Source of the DNA: UBA6921 sp031363085
GTDB taxonomy: Bacteria > Pseudomonadota > Gammaproteobacteria > SG8-11
Assembly: GCA_031363085.1 (NCBI GenBank)
Contig: JANLTU010000052.1
Span: forward strand, 23,765 to 87,764
Direction: 5' to 3'
DNA length: 64,000 nucleotides
Notes under the pieces: model-generated
The model's database searches: none
Told to the model about the DNA's origin: nothing
Seen by the model: only the letters and a program-made list of their open reading frames with translations
Shown here: in pieces, positions 17,381 through 25,808 of the stretch
Layout: every line of letters starts with the position of its first letter
Numbering within the stretch: position 1 is the stretch's first letter
Translations under genes and position numbers: made by a program

Positions 17381-18049
17381 CTACCCCCTTAGTCGCAATT
17401 TCCGGTCTAATTGTTCCATACGTTCCGGCGTGCCGATGTCAAACCAGCCGCCTGCATAGCATTCAGCACTGGCGCGACCCTGCGCAATTGCCGCGCGCAG
17501 CAAGGGCGCCAGCGGAAATGCACCGGGACGGCAGCCGGCAAATAATTCTGCGCGATACGTGCCAATGCCGCTGAACGTGAGCTTGGTTGTGCCGGTTTCA
17601 AGTAATATACCGTCCGCAAAAAAGAAATCGCCGTGCGGATGCTGCGGCGGGTTCGGCACCAGCACCAGGTGCGCAAGCACGGTCAGGTTGCGCGGCAGGC
17701 GCTCAAACGGAAAATCGCTCCAGACGTCGCCGTTGACTACCACAAATGGTCCTGCGCCCAGCAACGGCAAGGCGTTGAAAATTCCACCGCCGGTTTCCAG
17801 CGCGGCGCTGCCTTCGGGCGAATACTGCAAGTGCGCACCATATTTTTTGCCGTCACCCAATACTTGCTCGAACTGTGCGCCGAGCCACGCATGATTGATA
17901 ATGATATCGGCAAATCCCGCTCGCACGAGACCTTCGATGTGGTATTCGATCAGCGCCTTGTCGGCAACCTTGAGCAGCGGCTTGGGCGTGTGGTCGGTCA
18001 GCGGGCGCATTCGTTCGCCGCGCCCGGCGGCAAGAATCATGGCTTTCAT
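17381..18049 (-). CDS. murU: N-acetylmuramate alpha-1-phosphate uridylyltransferase
   Basis: 222 residues from ATG at 18047-18049, matching known MurU length; the longer open frame overlaps amgK and has no similarity. Nucleotidyltransferase signature LAAGRGERMRPLTDHTPKPLL at residues 6-26 and GPFVVVNGDVWSDFP as metal-binding segment. It converts MurNAc-1-phosphate with UTP to UDP-MurNAc in the cytoplasm, the second step of the fosfomycin-bypassing peptidoglycan recycling route first described in Pseudomonas. It follows amgK by 37 bp, which is the usual arrangement. Confidence 0.9.
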   Translation of the reverse strand: MKAMILAAGRGERMRPLTDHTPKPLLKVADKALIEYHIEGLVRAGFADIIINHAWLGAQFEQVLGDGKKYGAHLQYSPEGSAALETGGGIFNALPLLGAGPFVVVNGDVWSDFPFERLPRNLTVLAHLVLVPNPPQHPHGDFFFADGILLETGTTKLTFSGIGTYRAELFAGCRPGAFPLAPLLRAAIAQGRASAECYAGGWFDIGTPERMEQLDRKLRLRG

Positions 18050-18086
18050 ATTTTCATTCGCAGAGTGCGCAGCGCTGCATAGAAAT

Positions 18087-19055
18087 TCACAATCCATGCA
18101 GCAAGGTTTCAAGGCCGCGCAATTCAGAATAGCGGCTGCACACATCCAATACATAATTCAGCGTGCGCGGAATATCCTGCAGGTAGCCCGGTTTGCCGTC
18201 GCGATGCTGCAAGCGCGCAAAAATACCAATCGCCTTGAGGTGGCGTTGCGCGCCCATCAGATCAAACCAGCGCTGAAATTGCGTCGCGTCGTTGACCGGC
18301 AGGCCACGCTTCAGCAAATGGTTGCGATGCTGTTCCAGCCAGTGCTGCACCTGCACGTCCGGCCACGCGATGTAGCAGTCACGCAGCAACGAGGCGAGGT
18401 CGTAAGTAATGGGACCGTACACCGCATCCTGAAAATCCAGCACGCCGGGGTTGTGCCGCTCCGTAACCATCAGGTTGCGCGAATGATAGTCGCGATGCAC
18501 CAGCACGCGCGGCTGTTCGAGCGCGGAGTGTTTGAGCACTGCGCACGCTTGCTGCCACACGCGGCGCTGCGCGTCGTTCCAGGCGATGCCTAAATGTCGA
18601 GTCACGAACCATTCGTCGAAGATTGCAAGCTCGCGCGTCAGCAGCGCGTCGTCGTAAGCAGGCAACGCGCGCACTTCGGCAAGCGGCGTGGTTTGCACGC
18701 TCAGCAAGGTTGCCAGTGCATCGCCGTACAAGCGCTGCGCGTTGTCGGCGGTTAATGCTTTTAGGTATTGCGTCTGTCCAAGATCGGTCAATAACAGAAA
18801 CCCGCGCGACGGATCGGCTTCGATGATGTCCGGCACCTGCGCACCGGCACGCTGGAACACCTGTGCCAGGCGTATGAATTTGGCGCTGTCTTCTTTTTCC
18901 GGCGGCGCGTCCATCGCGATTAGCGTTTTGCCGTCGAAACCGATGCGAAAGTAGCGCCGAAAGCTTGCGTCGTCAGAGGCCGGATTAATGTCAAAAAATG
19001 GTATGCGCGCGCTTGTTTTGATCCAGTCCACGAGTTGTTGTTTGCGCGTATCCAT
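18087..19055 (-). CDS. amgK: N-acetylmuramate/N-acetylglucosamine kinase
   Basis: 322 residues of the aminoglycoside phosphotransferase fold. SDDASFRRYFRI near the N-terminus is the glycine-poor nucleotide loop of AmgK; LVHRDYHSRNLMV carries the catalytic Asp and the metal-binding Asn, and GVLDFQDAVYGP the second metal ligand. It phosphorylates anomeric C1 of MurNAc and GlcNAc, feeding MurU coded just downstream. It lies 14 bp after acpS, so recycling genes appear to be in the same long transcript as the pdxJ-acpS end of the core cluster. Confidence 0.9.
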   Translation of the reverse strand: MDTRKQQLVDWIKTSARIPFFDINPASDDASFRRYFRIGFDGKTLIAMDAPPEKEDSAKFIRLAQVFQRAGAQVPDIIEADPSRGFLLLTDLGQTQYLKALTADNAQRLYGDALATLLSVQTTPLAEVRALPAYDDALLTRELAIFDEWFVTRHLGIAWNDAQRRVWQQACAVLKHSALEQPRVLVHRDYHSRNLMVTERHNPGVLDFQDAVYGPITYDLASLLRDCYIAWPDVQVQHWLEQHRNHLLKRGLPVNDATQFQRWFDLMGAQRHLKAIGIFARLQHRDGKPGYLQDIPRTLNYVLDVCSRYSELRGLETLLHGL

Positions 19056-19069
19056 GGGATTTCCGGTGG

Positions 19070-19462
19070 TTAGGTTTTTTTCAACAGAACCACATAGGCA
19101 AGGGCGTAGTCACTTTCATCGGCAATACTCAGAAAACTTTCACCCACACCCAGGCGTGCGACAAGCTCACCGCCTGCGCCCTGCCACTGCAATAACGGCT
19201 TACCAAGCGGATCGTGCGCGACCACCGCGTGTTTGAGCGACAGGCCGTCGCGAAAGCCGGTGCCCAGTGCTTTGGCAGCGGCTTCTTTGGCGGCGAAACG
19301 CTTGGCGAGAAAGCGCGCCTGCAGCGGGGCGTTGCTCAACTGGGTAAACTCGGCAAACTCAACATCACTCAACACGCGCACCACAAAACGTTCGCCATGT
19401 TGTTCGAGGTTGGCCTGCATGCGCGCCACGCGCACGATGTCGGTGCCGATGCCGAAAATCAC
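19070..19462 (-). CDS. acpS: Holo-[acyl-carrier-protein] synthase
   Basis: 130 residues starting from GTG at 19460-19462, which overlaps the pdxJ stop (GTGA); this gives the family's standard start (V/M)IFGIGTDIV with the Mg-binding Asp. RFLAKRFAAKEAAAKALGTG holds the second signature with the catalytic Glu. The enzyme moves 4'-phosphopantetheine from CoA to a serine of apo-ACP. Upstream ATG-like starts in the frame lie inside pdxJ and are not needed. The pdxJ-acpS pair is conserved in proteobacteria. Confidence 0.95.
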   Translation of the reverse strand: MIFGIGTDIVRVARMQANLEQHGERFVVRVLSDVEFAEFTQLSNAPLQARFLAKRFAAKEAAAKALGTGFRDGLSLKHAVVAHDPLGKPLLQWQGAGGELVARLGVGESFLSIADESDYALAYVVLLKKT

Positions 19463-20202
19463 AGCGCTCTCGCGGCGACCATCAGGCGTTTCATTTCGCA
19501 CACCGCCGCTTCCAGGCCACTGAACAAGGCGCGCGCGATGATTGCATGGCCGATATTCAGTTCGCGCAACTGCGTCAGCGCAGCGATAGGTTGCACGTTT
19601 TGATAATTTAACCCGTGGCCGGCATTGACCTGCAAGCCTTGCGTTACGCCGTAGCGCGCTGCGGCCGCGATGCGTTCGAATTCGTTGCCGCGTTCAAACT
19701 CACTCTTGGCCTCGGCATAGCGGCCGGTATGAATTTCAATCACCGGCGCACCGGCGGCACAGGCGGCGTCGATCTGACGCGTGTCCGGTTCGATGAACAA
19801 CGACACGCGCACACCCGCCATGCGCAAGTGCTGACAGACCTCACGCAAGCGCGAGAGATTGCCGGCCACGTCCAAACCGCCCTCGGTGGTCAGTTCTTCG
19901 CGACGTTCCGGCACCAGACAACAATCGGTCGGTTGCATGCGTTCGGCAAACTTCAGCATGGCGTCGGTCGCGGCCATTTCCAAATTCATGCGCGTGAGCA
20001 AAATGCCTTTGAGCATCTCCACGTCACGTTCCTGAATATGGCGGCGGTCTTCGCGCAAATGCAGCGTGATACTGTCGGCACCGGCGCTTTCCGCCGCAAT
20101 CGCGGCTTGAATCGGATCAGGATAGCGCGTGTGCCGCGCTTGGCGAATGGTCGCGACGTGGTCGATGTTGACTCCAAGCAGGAGAGTGTTTTGTATGTTC
20201 AT
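19459..20202 (-). CDS. pdxJ: Pyridoxine 5'-phosphate synthase
   Basis: 247 residues, full length TIM-barrel enzyme. LLGVNIDHVATIRQARHT at the start, ITLHLREDRRHIQERDV, and VNAGHGLNYQNV near the end are PdxJ signatures (catalytic His and Glu in these segments). It condenses 1-deoxyxylulose-5-phosphate with 3-amino-2-oxopropyl phosphate to give pyridoxine 5'-phosphate. It is 4 bp after recO and overlaps acpS by 4 bp. Confidence 0.96.
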   Translation of the reverse strand: MNIQNTLLLGVNIDHVATIRQARHTRYPDPIQAAIAAESAGADSITLHLREDRRHIQERDVEMLKGILLTRMNLEMAATDAMLKFAERMQPTDCCLVPERREELTTEGGLDVAGNLSRLREVCQHLRMAGVRVSLFIEPDTRQIDAACAAGAPVIEIHTGRYAEAKSEFERGNEFERIAAAARYGVTQGLQVNAGHGLNYQNVQPIAALTQLRELNIGHAIIARALFSGLEAAVCEMKRLMVAARAL

Positions 20203-20206
20203 CAGT

Positions 20207-20959
20207 TCATGCCTTTATTTCTTGCGTCGGGCGCACGCTACGCTGAATGAGTGTTCGACTGTGCAGTGGCTTGTCGCCCAGATAATGCGCCAGCACCGTG
20301 CGCATCAACCGCTTGGCTTCTCGCAGGCATTGCGCATCAGTCAAGTCCAGGCGCCCAAGCGCCAGCAAGGTCGCGCCGCTGACGGCGACACTCGCCGAAC
20401 GCTCATTGTACGCGACCGGTCCGCGCTCCAGTTCATAGCTGTAATGTTGTTCGGGCTGCAATGCAGCGCCGGTGTCGGCGGCGTGATCGAGCATCAATCC
20501 ATAGCCAAGTTCGTCCAGCAAACGCTTTTCGAACGTGCGCAAAATGCGTTCCTGCGCGACGGCAGGATCGTCCGGCACTGCGCTCAAATCACGCAAGGCC
20601 GCCGCGTAGCTTGCAAATAACTGCGGGTGAGCATCGTGGCGCTGCAGCAAGCGCAGCATGATTTCATTCAGATAAAACCCACAAGGCGCGACTGCCATCG
20701 GGAACGACAGCCCCACCCCGTCGTCCTCCACGCCGGTCAGCGTCACCAGCTCACCGCGCCCGCTCCACGACAATAACAAGGGCCGGAACGGTTGCAGGAA
20801 GGCGGCCCAGCGTGACTTTTCTTTACGTACGCCGCGCGCCACCGCACCAACGCGGCCGTGCTCCGGCGTGAACAGTTCGAGCAACACACTGGTGTCGCGA
20901 TACGCGCGATGGTGCAACACAAAGCCGTGTTGCAAGGTCACGCGCGAAACATTACTCAT
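20207..20959 (-). CDS. recO: DNA repair protein RecO
   Basis: 250 residues. N-terminal OB-fold with FVLHHRAYRDTSVLLELFTPEHG and GAVARGVRK, then an alpha-helical domain; the cysteine zinc-binding set seen in some RecO proteins is absent, as in many gammaproteobacteria. It helps load RecA on SSB-coated single strands in the RecFOR pathway. It overlaps era by 8 bp and precedes pdxJ, the conserved order. Confidence 0.94.
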   Translation of the reverse strand: MSNVSRVTLQHGFVLHHRAYRDTSVLLELFTPEHGRVGAVARGVRKEKSRWAAFLQPFRPLLLSWSGRGELVTLTGVEDDGVGLSFPMAVAPCGFYLNEIMLRLLQRHDAHPQLFASYAAALRDLSAVPDDPAVAQERILRTFEKRLLDELGYGLMLDHAADTGAALQPEQHYSYELERGPVAYNERSASVAVSGATLLALGRLDLTDAQCLREAKRLMRTVLAHYLGDKPLHSRTLIQRSVRPTQEIKA

Positions 20960-21854
20960 CCTTATAGCCGAGGCTGCGCAAGGCGCGTTCGTCGTCCGAC
21001 CAGCCTTCGCGCACCTTGACCCACAATTCCAAAAAAACTTTGCCGCCGAACGTGCGCTCCATCTGTTCGCGCGCCTGACGACCCACTTCTTTCAAGCCCT
21101 GTCCGGCCTTGCCGATGACGATGCGCTTCTGTCCTTCGCGCTCCACCAAGATCACTGCCGCCACGCGCCGCAGCGCGCCGTCCATTTTGAACTGCTCGAT
21201 CTCGACGGTGAGCGCATACGGGATTTCCTGACCCAGCGAGCGCATCAATTTTTCGCGAATGAATTCCGCCGCTAAAAAGCGCTCGCTGCGGTCGGTAATT
21301 TGATCTTCAGCATAAATCGGCGCGGATTCCGGCAGCAGCTCGATCAGTTTGTTCTCCAATACGTCGACGTTGGTGCCTTTTTGCGCCGACAGCGGGAACA
21401 CTGCGGCGAACTGCATTTTTTCGCCCAGTTGTTGCAGATACGGCAGCAACACTTCTTTCTGGGGCAGGGTGTCGACTTTATTTAATGCCAGCACCACCGG
21501 CGTCGCGACGCCTTTAAGTGCATCCAGCACCATCTGGTCTTCGTCGCTCCACTCCAGGCCGTCGATCACGAATACGATGGCATCGACATCCTGAATCGCC
21601 GCAAGTGCGGTGCGATTCATATGCCGGTTGATGGCACGCTTGCCGTCGCGATGCACACCAGGCGTGTCGACGAATACCAACTGCGCGCCGTCAACCGTCT
21701 TGATGCCGAGAATACGATGGCGCGTGGTCTGCGGCTTGCGCGAGGTGATGCTGATTTTCTGGCCGATGAGCCGGTTCAGCAGCGTGGATTTGCCGACGTT
21801 GGGCCGGCCGACGATGGCGACGTAACCGCAGCGGAAAGATTTCTGGTCCGACAT
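20952..21854 (-). CDS. era: GTPase Era, 16S rRNA maturation
   Basis: 300 residues from the ATG at 21852-21854 (the preceding in-frame TTG is not needed). G1 GRPNVGKSTLLNRL, switch region and FVDTPGVH (G3), ALNKVDTLP (G4) and a C-terminal KH domain with VILVEREGQKRIVIGKAG that binds the 3' end of 16S rRNA. It acts in 30S subunit assembly together with the RNase III coded upstream. 36 bp follow the rnc stop; it overlaps recO. Confidence 0.97.
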   Translation of the reverse strand: MSDQKSFRCGYVAIVGRPNVGKSTLLNRLIGQKISITSRKPQTTRHRILGIKTVDGAQLVFVDTPGVHRDGKRAINRHMNRTALAAIQDVDAIVFVIDGLEWSDEDQMVLDALKGVATPVVLALNKVDTLPQKEVLLPYLQQLGEKMQFAAVFPLSAQKGTNVDVLENKLIELLPESAPIYAEDQITDRSERFLAAEFIREKLMRSLGQEIPYALTVEIEQFKMDGALRRVAAVILVEREGQKRIVIGKAGQGLKEVGRQAREQMERTFGGKVFLELWVKVREGWSDDERALRSLGYKDE

Positions 21855-21896
21855 TGGCAAATTACCTAGGTGAAGTATTGACGTGCTTCCGCAAGT

Positions 21897-22583
21897 TTAA
21901 CCCGACAACAGTTGCAGCGCTTTGTGTGCGGCATCTTGCTCCGCTTTGCGGCGACTGGCGCCTTCACCGACGACCGGCTGCTTTAACCCTTCGACGCAGC
22001 AGGTGACGGTGAACGCTTGCGCGTGGGGTTCGCCGCTGATTTTTACCACGCTGTAGTCCGGCAGGGGCGCGCGCCGCGCTTGCAATAATTCTTGCAGCAG
22101 CGTTTTTGGATCTTTCACCCCGCCCACGGCAGCGACATTTTCCAAGGGCTGCTGCAAGATGTTCAGCACCAGCTCACTGGCATGCACAAGGCCGCCGTCG
22201 AGATACACCGCGCCGATGATCGCCTCAAGCGCATTGGCAAGAATGGAATCGCGGTCAAAACCACCGCTTTTGAGTTCGCCCGGGCCCAAGCGCAAATACT
22301 CACCCAGATGTAACACGCGTGCCGCCGTCGCCAACGTTTCGCCTTTCACCAAGCGTGCCCGGTAACGGCTGAGCGTGCCTTCGTCGTCGTGCGGGAAGCG
22401 CGTGTACAACGCATTGGTGATGATAAAGCTGAGAATGGTATCGCCTAAAAACTCCAGGCGCTCGTTGTTGTCAGCCCCGACACTGCGATGAGTCAGGGCG
22501 ATTTGTAATAAGCCCGGATTGCGGAATTCGTAGTGTAGCGCGCGATACAGGCGGGCAAAATTCGGTGTCATGCTAAGCGGCAT
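21897..22583 (-). CDS. rnc: Ribonuclease III
   Basis: 228 residues. The catalytic signature NERLEFLGDTILSF (residues about 39-52), a second acidic cluster near ALEAIIGAVYLDGG, and a C-terminal double-stranded RNA-binding domain ending in GEGASRRKAEQDAAHKAL. It cuts double-stranded RNA, including rRNA precursors. Two in-frame ATGs (22583 and 22571) are possible starts. Part of lepA-lepB-DUF4845-rnc-era. Confidence 0.97.
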   Translation of the reverse strand: MPLSMTPNFARLYRALHYEFRNPGLLQIALTHRSVGADNNERLEFLGDTILSFIITNALYTRFPHDDEGTLSRYRARLVKGETLATAARVLHLGEYLRLGPGELKSGGFDRDSILANALEAIIGAVYLDGGLVHASELVLNILQQPLENVAAVGGVKDPKTLLQELLQARRAPLPDYSVVKISGEPHAQAFTVTCCVEGLKQPVVGEGASRRKAEQDAAHKALQLLSG

Positions 22584-22641
22584 TCAAGCGCGGGCCCGCA
22601 GACAGTGCCTAATAAACCCGGCGCTCGGATGCAGCTTAGTA

Positions 22642-23016
22642 TCAATTGTCAACCTCGACTGCTTTGCTGAAGGACACCACGAGATCGATATTGCCAATAA
22701 TGTTTTTCCGCGCCTCGTAATCGACCGATATCCGCATGCCCTTGGCGGATTTTTCCACTGTCACATCGCTTTTTTCCACATGATCAACGTTGTCGACGCT
22801 CAAGCGTTTCATCAAGCGGTCAACCATTTCCGTCGAGGATTTGCTCGTCGAGGCCGAATCTGTTTTTAGCGAGTCCAGTGCTGCGCCAACTTTGAAGCTG
22901 TCGTAGTAAATCGGGTAGAGCTTCAAACCGAGCAAAACAAAGAACGCGATGACTGCCAGCAGCAGCACTAACCCAATGGTGGTCATGCCGCGTTGGCGTC
23001 CGGGAATCATTGTCAT
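22642..23016 (-). CDS. DUF4845 family membrane protein
   Basis: 124 residues. N-terminal RQRGMTTIGLVLLLAV resembles a prepilin-like or single-pass anchor, followed by a periplasmic domain (YPIYYDSFKVGAALDSL) characteristic of DUF4845 proteins found between lepB and rnc in many gamma- and betaproteobacteria. The ATG has a GGAGG Shine-Dalgarno. Its function is unknown; the constant place beside signal peptidase and RNase III is the only clue. Confidence 0.88.
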   Translation of the reverse strand: MTMIPGRQRGMTTIGLVLLLAVIAFFVLLGLKLYPIYYDSFKVGAALDSLKTDSASTSKSSTEMVDRLMKRLSVDNVDHVEKSDVTVEKSAKGMRISVDYEARKNIIGNIDLVVSFSKAVEVDN

Positions 23017-23025
23017 GCCGGCCTC

Positions 23026-23871
23026 CTAATTAATGCGCGAACCGATACGACTCCAATCAACCCGTGAATCGGCGGAATCGAAATTCATCCAGATCATGAA
23101 CGCCTTGCCGACCAGATTCGCTTCAGGCACCGTGCCCCAAAAGCGGCTGTCGTTGCTATTGTCACGATTGTCGCCCATCGCGAAATACGAGCCCGGCGGC
23201 ACGCGCACGTCGAAGTCGCCGTAATTTTTGCGCGGATCGATCAGGATGTCATGTTTAACATCGTCCAATTGTTCCACCAGTTGAGCCGCACCGCTCATCA
23301 CGATGCCGGAACCCGCGCCGGTATACAGCCCCAAAGCCACCTGATCCATGCGCGTTTCGTTGATGTACAGCACCTTGTTTTGATACACGATGTGATCGCC
23401 GGGCAAGCCGATCACGCGCTTGATGTAATCGATGGACGGGTCTTTGGGGAAGCGAAACACGAACACGTCGCCGCGTTTAGGTCCGCCGATGTCGAGCACC
23501 TTGGCATTGAGCACCGGCAGACGAATGCCGTAAGCGAACTTGTTGACCAGGATAAAATCACCGGTCAACAACGTGGGCATCATCGAGTTGGAGGGGATGC
23601 GAAACGGCTCGACCAGAAACGAACGCAAGATCAGCACGGCAAAAATCACCGGGAAAAACGAACGCGCGTATTCGACCATATGCGATTCGCGCAGCAGCAC
23701 TTCGGCTTTACGCTGAGCCAAAACACGCGCCGTATCGTCCGCACCGGCTGCGGCTAAAATCTCATCCGCCTGGGCGGTGCGCTTGGGTTTCAAAAATAAA
23801 ATGTCCAGACCCCAAACCACGCCGGTCACGGCTGCCAAGGAGGCTAACACCGCAGCAAAATCAATGTTCAT
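23026..23871 (-). CDS. lepB: Signal peptidase I
   Basis: 281 residues. Two N-terminal membrane segments with a cytoplasmic loop between, then the periplasmic catalytic domain: PSNSMMPTLLTGDFILVNKF with the nucleophilic Ser, IDYIKRVIGLPGD with the general-base Lys, and MGDNRDNSNDSRFWG (box E). It removes signal peptides from exported proteins, of which many are coded in this window. It overlaps lepA by 4 bp. Confidence 0.97.
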   Translation of the reverse strand: MNIDFAAVLASLAAVTGVVWGLDILFLKPKRTAQADEILAAAGADDTARVLAQRKAEVLLRESHMVEYARSFFPVIFAVLILRSFLVEPFRIPSNSMMPTLLTGDFILVNKFAYGIRLPVLNAKVLDIGGPKRGDVFVFRFPKDPSIDYIKRVIGLPGDHIVYQNKVLYINETRMDQVALGLYTGAGSGIVMSGAAQLVEQLDDVKHDILIDPRKNYGDFDVRVPPGSYFAMGDNRDNSNDSRFWGTVPEANLVGKAFMIWMNFDSADSRVDWSRIGSRIN

Positions 23872-25676
23872 TTATCCTTTCCTACTTTAAGCACCGCCAA
23901 AAACGCCTCTTGCGGAATCTCCACCGAGCCCACTTGTTTCATGCGTTTTTTACCGGCTTTTTGTTTTTCGAGTAGTTTGCGTTTGCGCGAAACGTCGCCG
24001 CCGTAACATTTGGCAATGACGTTTTTGCGCATTGCCTTCACTGAGCTGCGCGCAATGACGTGTGCGCCGATGGCCGCTTGAATGGCAATTTCGAACATCT
24101 GACGCGGGATCAATTCCTTCATGCGCTCGACCAGATCGCGGCCGCGCGGATACGACTGTTCGCGATGCACGATCACCGACAGTGCATCGACGCGTTCGCC
24201 GTTGATCAGCACATCCAGCCGCACCAAATCGGCAGGTTGAAAACGCTCAAATGCATAATCCAGCGACGCGTAGCCCCGGCTCACCGACTTCAGCCGGTCA
24301 AAGAAATCCATCACCACTTCCGCCATCGGCAACTCGTAACTCAGTTGCACCTGTTTGCCGACATAGAGCATTTTTTTCTGTACGCCGCGCTTCTCGACGC
24401 ACAGTGTGATGACGCTGCCCAGATATTCCTGCGGCACCAGAATATTGGCGGTGATGATGGGCTCACGCATCTCGGCGATCTTGCCTTCTTCGGGCAATTT
24501 GGATGGATTGTCAACATTATGCACCTCGCCGCGATGGTCGAGCACCTGGTACACCACGGTCGGCGCGGTGGTGATCAAGTCCAGATCGTATTCGCGCTCC
24601 AGCCGTTCCTGAATAATTTCCATATGCAGCAGGCCGAGAAAGCCGCAACGAAAACCGAAGCCTAACGCATGCGACGTTTCCGGCTCGTAAAACAACGCCG
24701 CATCGTTCAAACGCAGCTTGGCGAGCGCGTCGCGCAGATGTTCGTAGTCTTCGGTGTTGACCGGGAACAGACCGGCGAACACTTGCGGCTTGATCGGTTT
24801 GAAACCGGGCAAGGGCTTGTCGGCGGGTCGTGCGGCATCGGTCAAGGTGTCGCCGACCGGCGCGCCGTCGACTTCCTTGACGTTCGAGATCACCCAACCG
24901 ACATCGCCAGCGCGTAATTCTTCAGTGTCTTTTTTCTTGGGAGTGGAAATGCCGACGCGATCCACCACGTAGCTACGCCCAGTGGACATCACCAGCATCT
25001 TCTGGCCTTTTTTGATGACGCCGTGTTTGACGCGCACCAGCGCAATCACGCCCAGGTAATTGTCGAACCACGAATCGATGATCAGCGCCTGCAACGGCGC
25101 GTTCGCATCGCCTTCGGGCGGCGGGATGCGTTCGATCAGCGATTCCAGCAAGTCTGCTATCCCTAAGCCGGTCTTGGCGCTCACCAGCACCGCGCCATGC
25201 GCCTCAATGCCGATGATGTTTTCGATCTCGTCGACCACGCGTTCGGGCTCGCATTGCGGCAGATCGATTTTGTTGAGCACCGGCACCACTTCCAGCCCTT
25301 GCTCCAACGCCGTGTAGCAGTTGGCGACGCTTTGCGCTTCGACGCCTTGCGAGGCATCCACCACTAGCAGCGCGCCTTCGCAGGCGGCCAACGAACGCGA
25401 GACTTCGTAGGTGAAGTCGACATGGCCGGGCGTATCGATGAAATTCAGTTTGTAGATTTCGCCGTTGCGGGCTTTGTAATTGAGCGTAACGCTCTGTGCC
25501 TTGATGGTGATGCCGCGTTCTTTTTCCAAGTCCATCGAGTCGAGCACTTGCTCAGACATTTCGCGCGCTTCCAGTCCGCCGCAAATCTGGATCAGACGAT
25601 CCGACAGCGTCGACTTGCCGTGATCAATGTGCGCGATGATGGAGAAATTGCGGATGTGCCGCATGTCAATCGACAT
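23868..25676 (-). CDS. lepA: Elongation factor 4 (back-translocating GTPase)
   Basis: 602 residues, full length. G-domain motifs IAHIDHGKSTLSDRL, DTPGHVDF and NKIDLP are present, with the EF-G-like domains and the LepA-specific C-terminal domain ending in RKRKLLEKQKAGKKRMK. The start could be Met1 or Met5. The gene is separated from htrA by a clear intrinsic terminator, so the lepA-lepB-...-acpS run probably has its own promoter in the 25677-25710 stretch or upstream. Confidence 0.97.
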   Translation of the reverse strand: MSIDMRHIRNFSIIAHIDHGKSTLSDRLIQICGGLEAREMSEQVLDSMDLEKERGITIKAQSVTLNYKARNGEIYKLNFIDTPGHVDFTYEVSRSLAACEGALLVVDASQGVEAQSVANCYTALEQGLEVVPVLNKIDLPQCEPERVVDEIENIIGIEAHGAVLVSAKTGLGIADLLESLIERIPPPEGDANAPLQALIIDSWFDNYLGVIALVRVKHGVIKKGQKMLVMSTGRSYVVDRVGISTPKKKDTEELRAGDVGWVISNVKEVDGAPVGDTLTDAARPADKPLPGFKPIKPQVFAGLFPVNTEDYEHLRDALAKLRLNDAALFYEPETSHALGFGFRCGFLGLLHMEIIQERLEREYDLDLITTAPTVVYQVLDHRGEVHNVDNPSKLPEEGKIAEMREPIITANILVPQEYLGSVITLCVEKRGVQKKMLYVGKQVQLSYELPMAEVVMDFFDRLKSVSRGYASLDYAFERFQPADLVRLDVLINGERVDALSVIVHREQSYPRGRDLVERMKELIPRQMFEIAIQAAIGAHVIARSSVKAMRKNVIAKCYGGDVSRKRKLLEKQKAGKKRMKQVGSVEIPQEAFLAVLKVGKDK

Positions 25677-25710
25677 GAATTGCTAAACCTCAAAACAATA
25701 ACAGGATCTC

Positions 25711-25740
25711 AAACAAAACAGGCGCCGTTGCGGGCGCCTG
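25711..25740 (-). terminator. Intrinsic terminator after the htrA gene
   Basis: Inverted repeat 25719-25726 / 25733-25740 (8 bp, CAGGCGCC arms, all paired) with a 6-base loop, followed on the minus strand by TTTTGTTT at 25711-25718. It lies 68 bp downstream of the htrA stop and 35 bp before the lepA start, splitting the sigma-E cluster from the lepA operon. Confidence 0.8.
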
Positions 25741-25808
25741 CGGAATACTCAGGGCGTGCGTCGTAGCGCGCAGTGGCCCGGAATTGTAAGTGATTTAACG
25801 CGGGGGCG

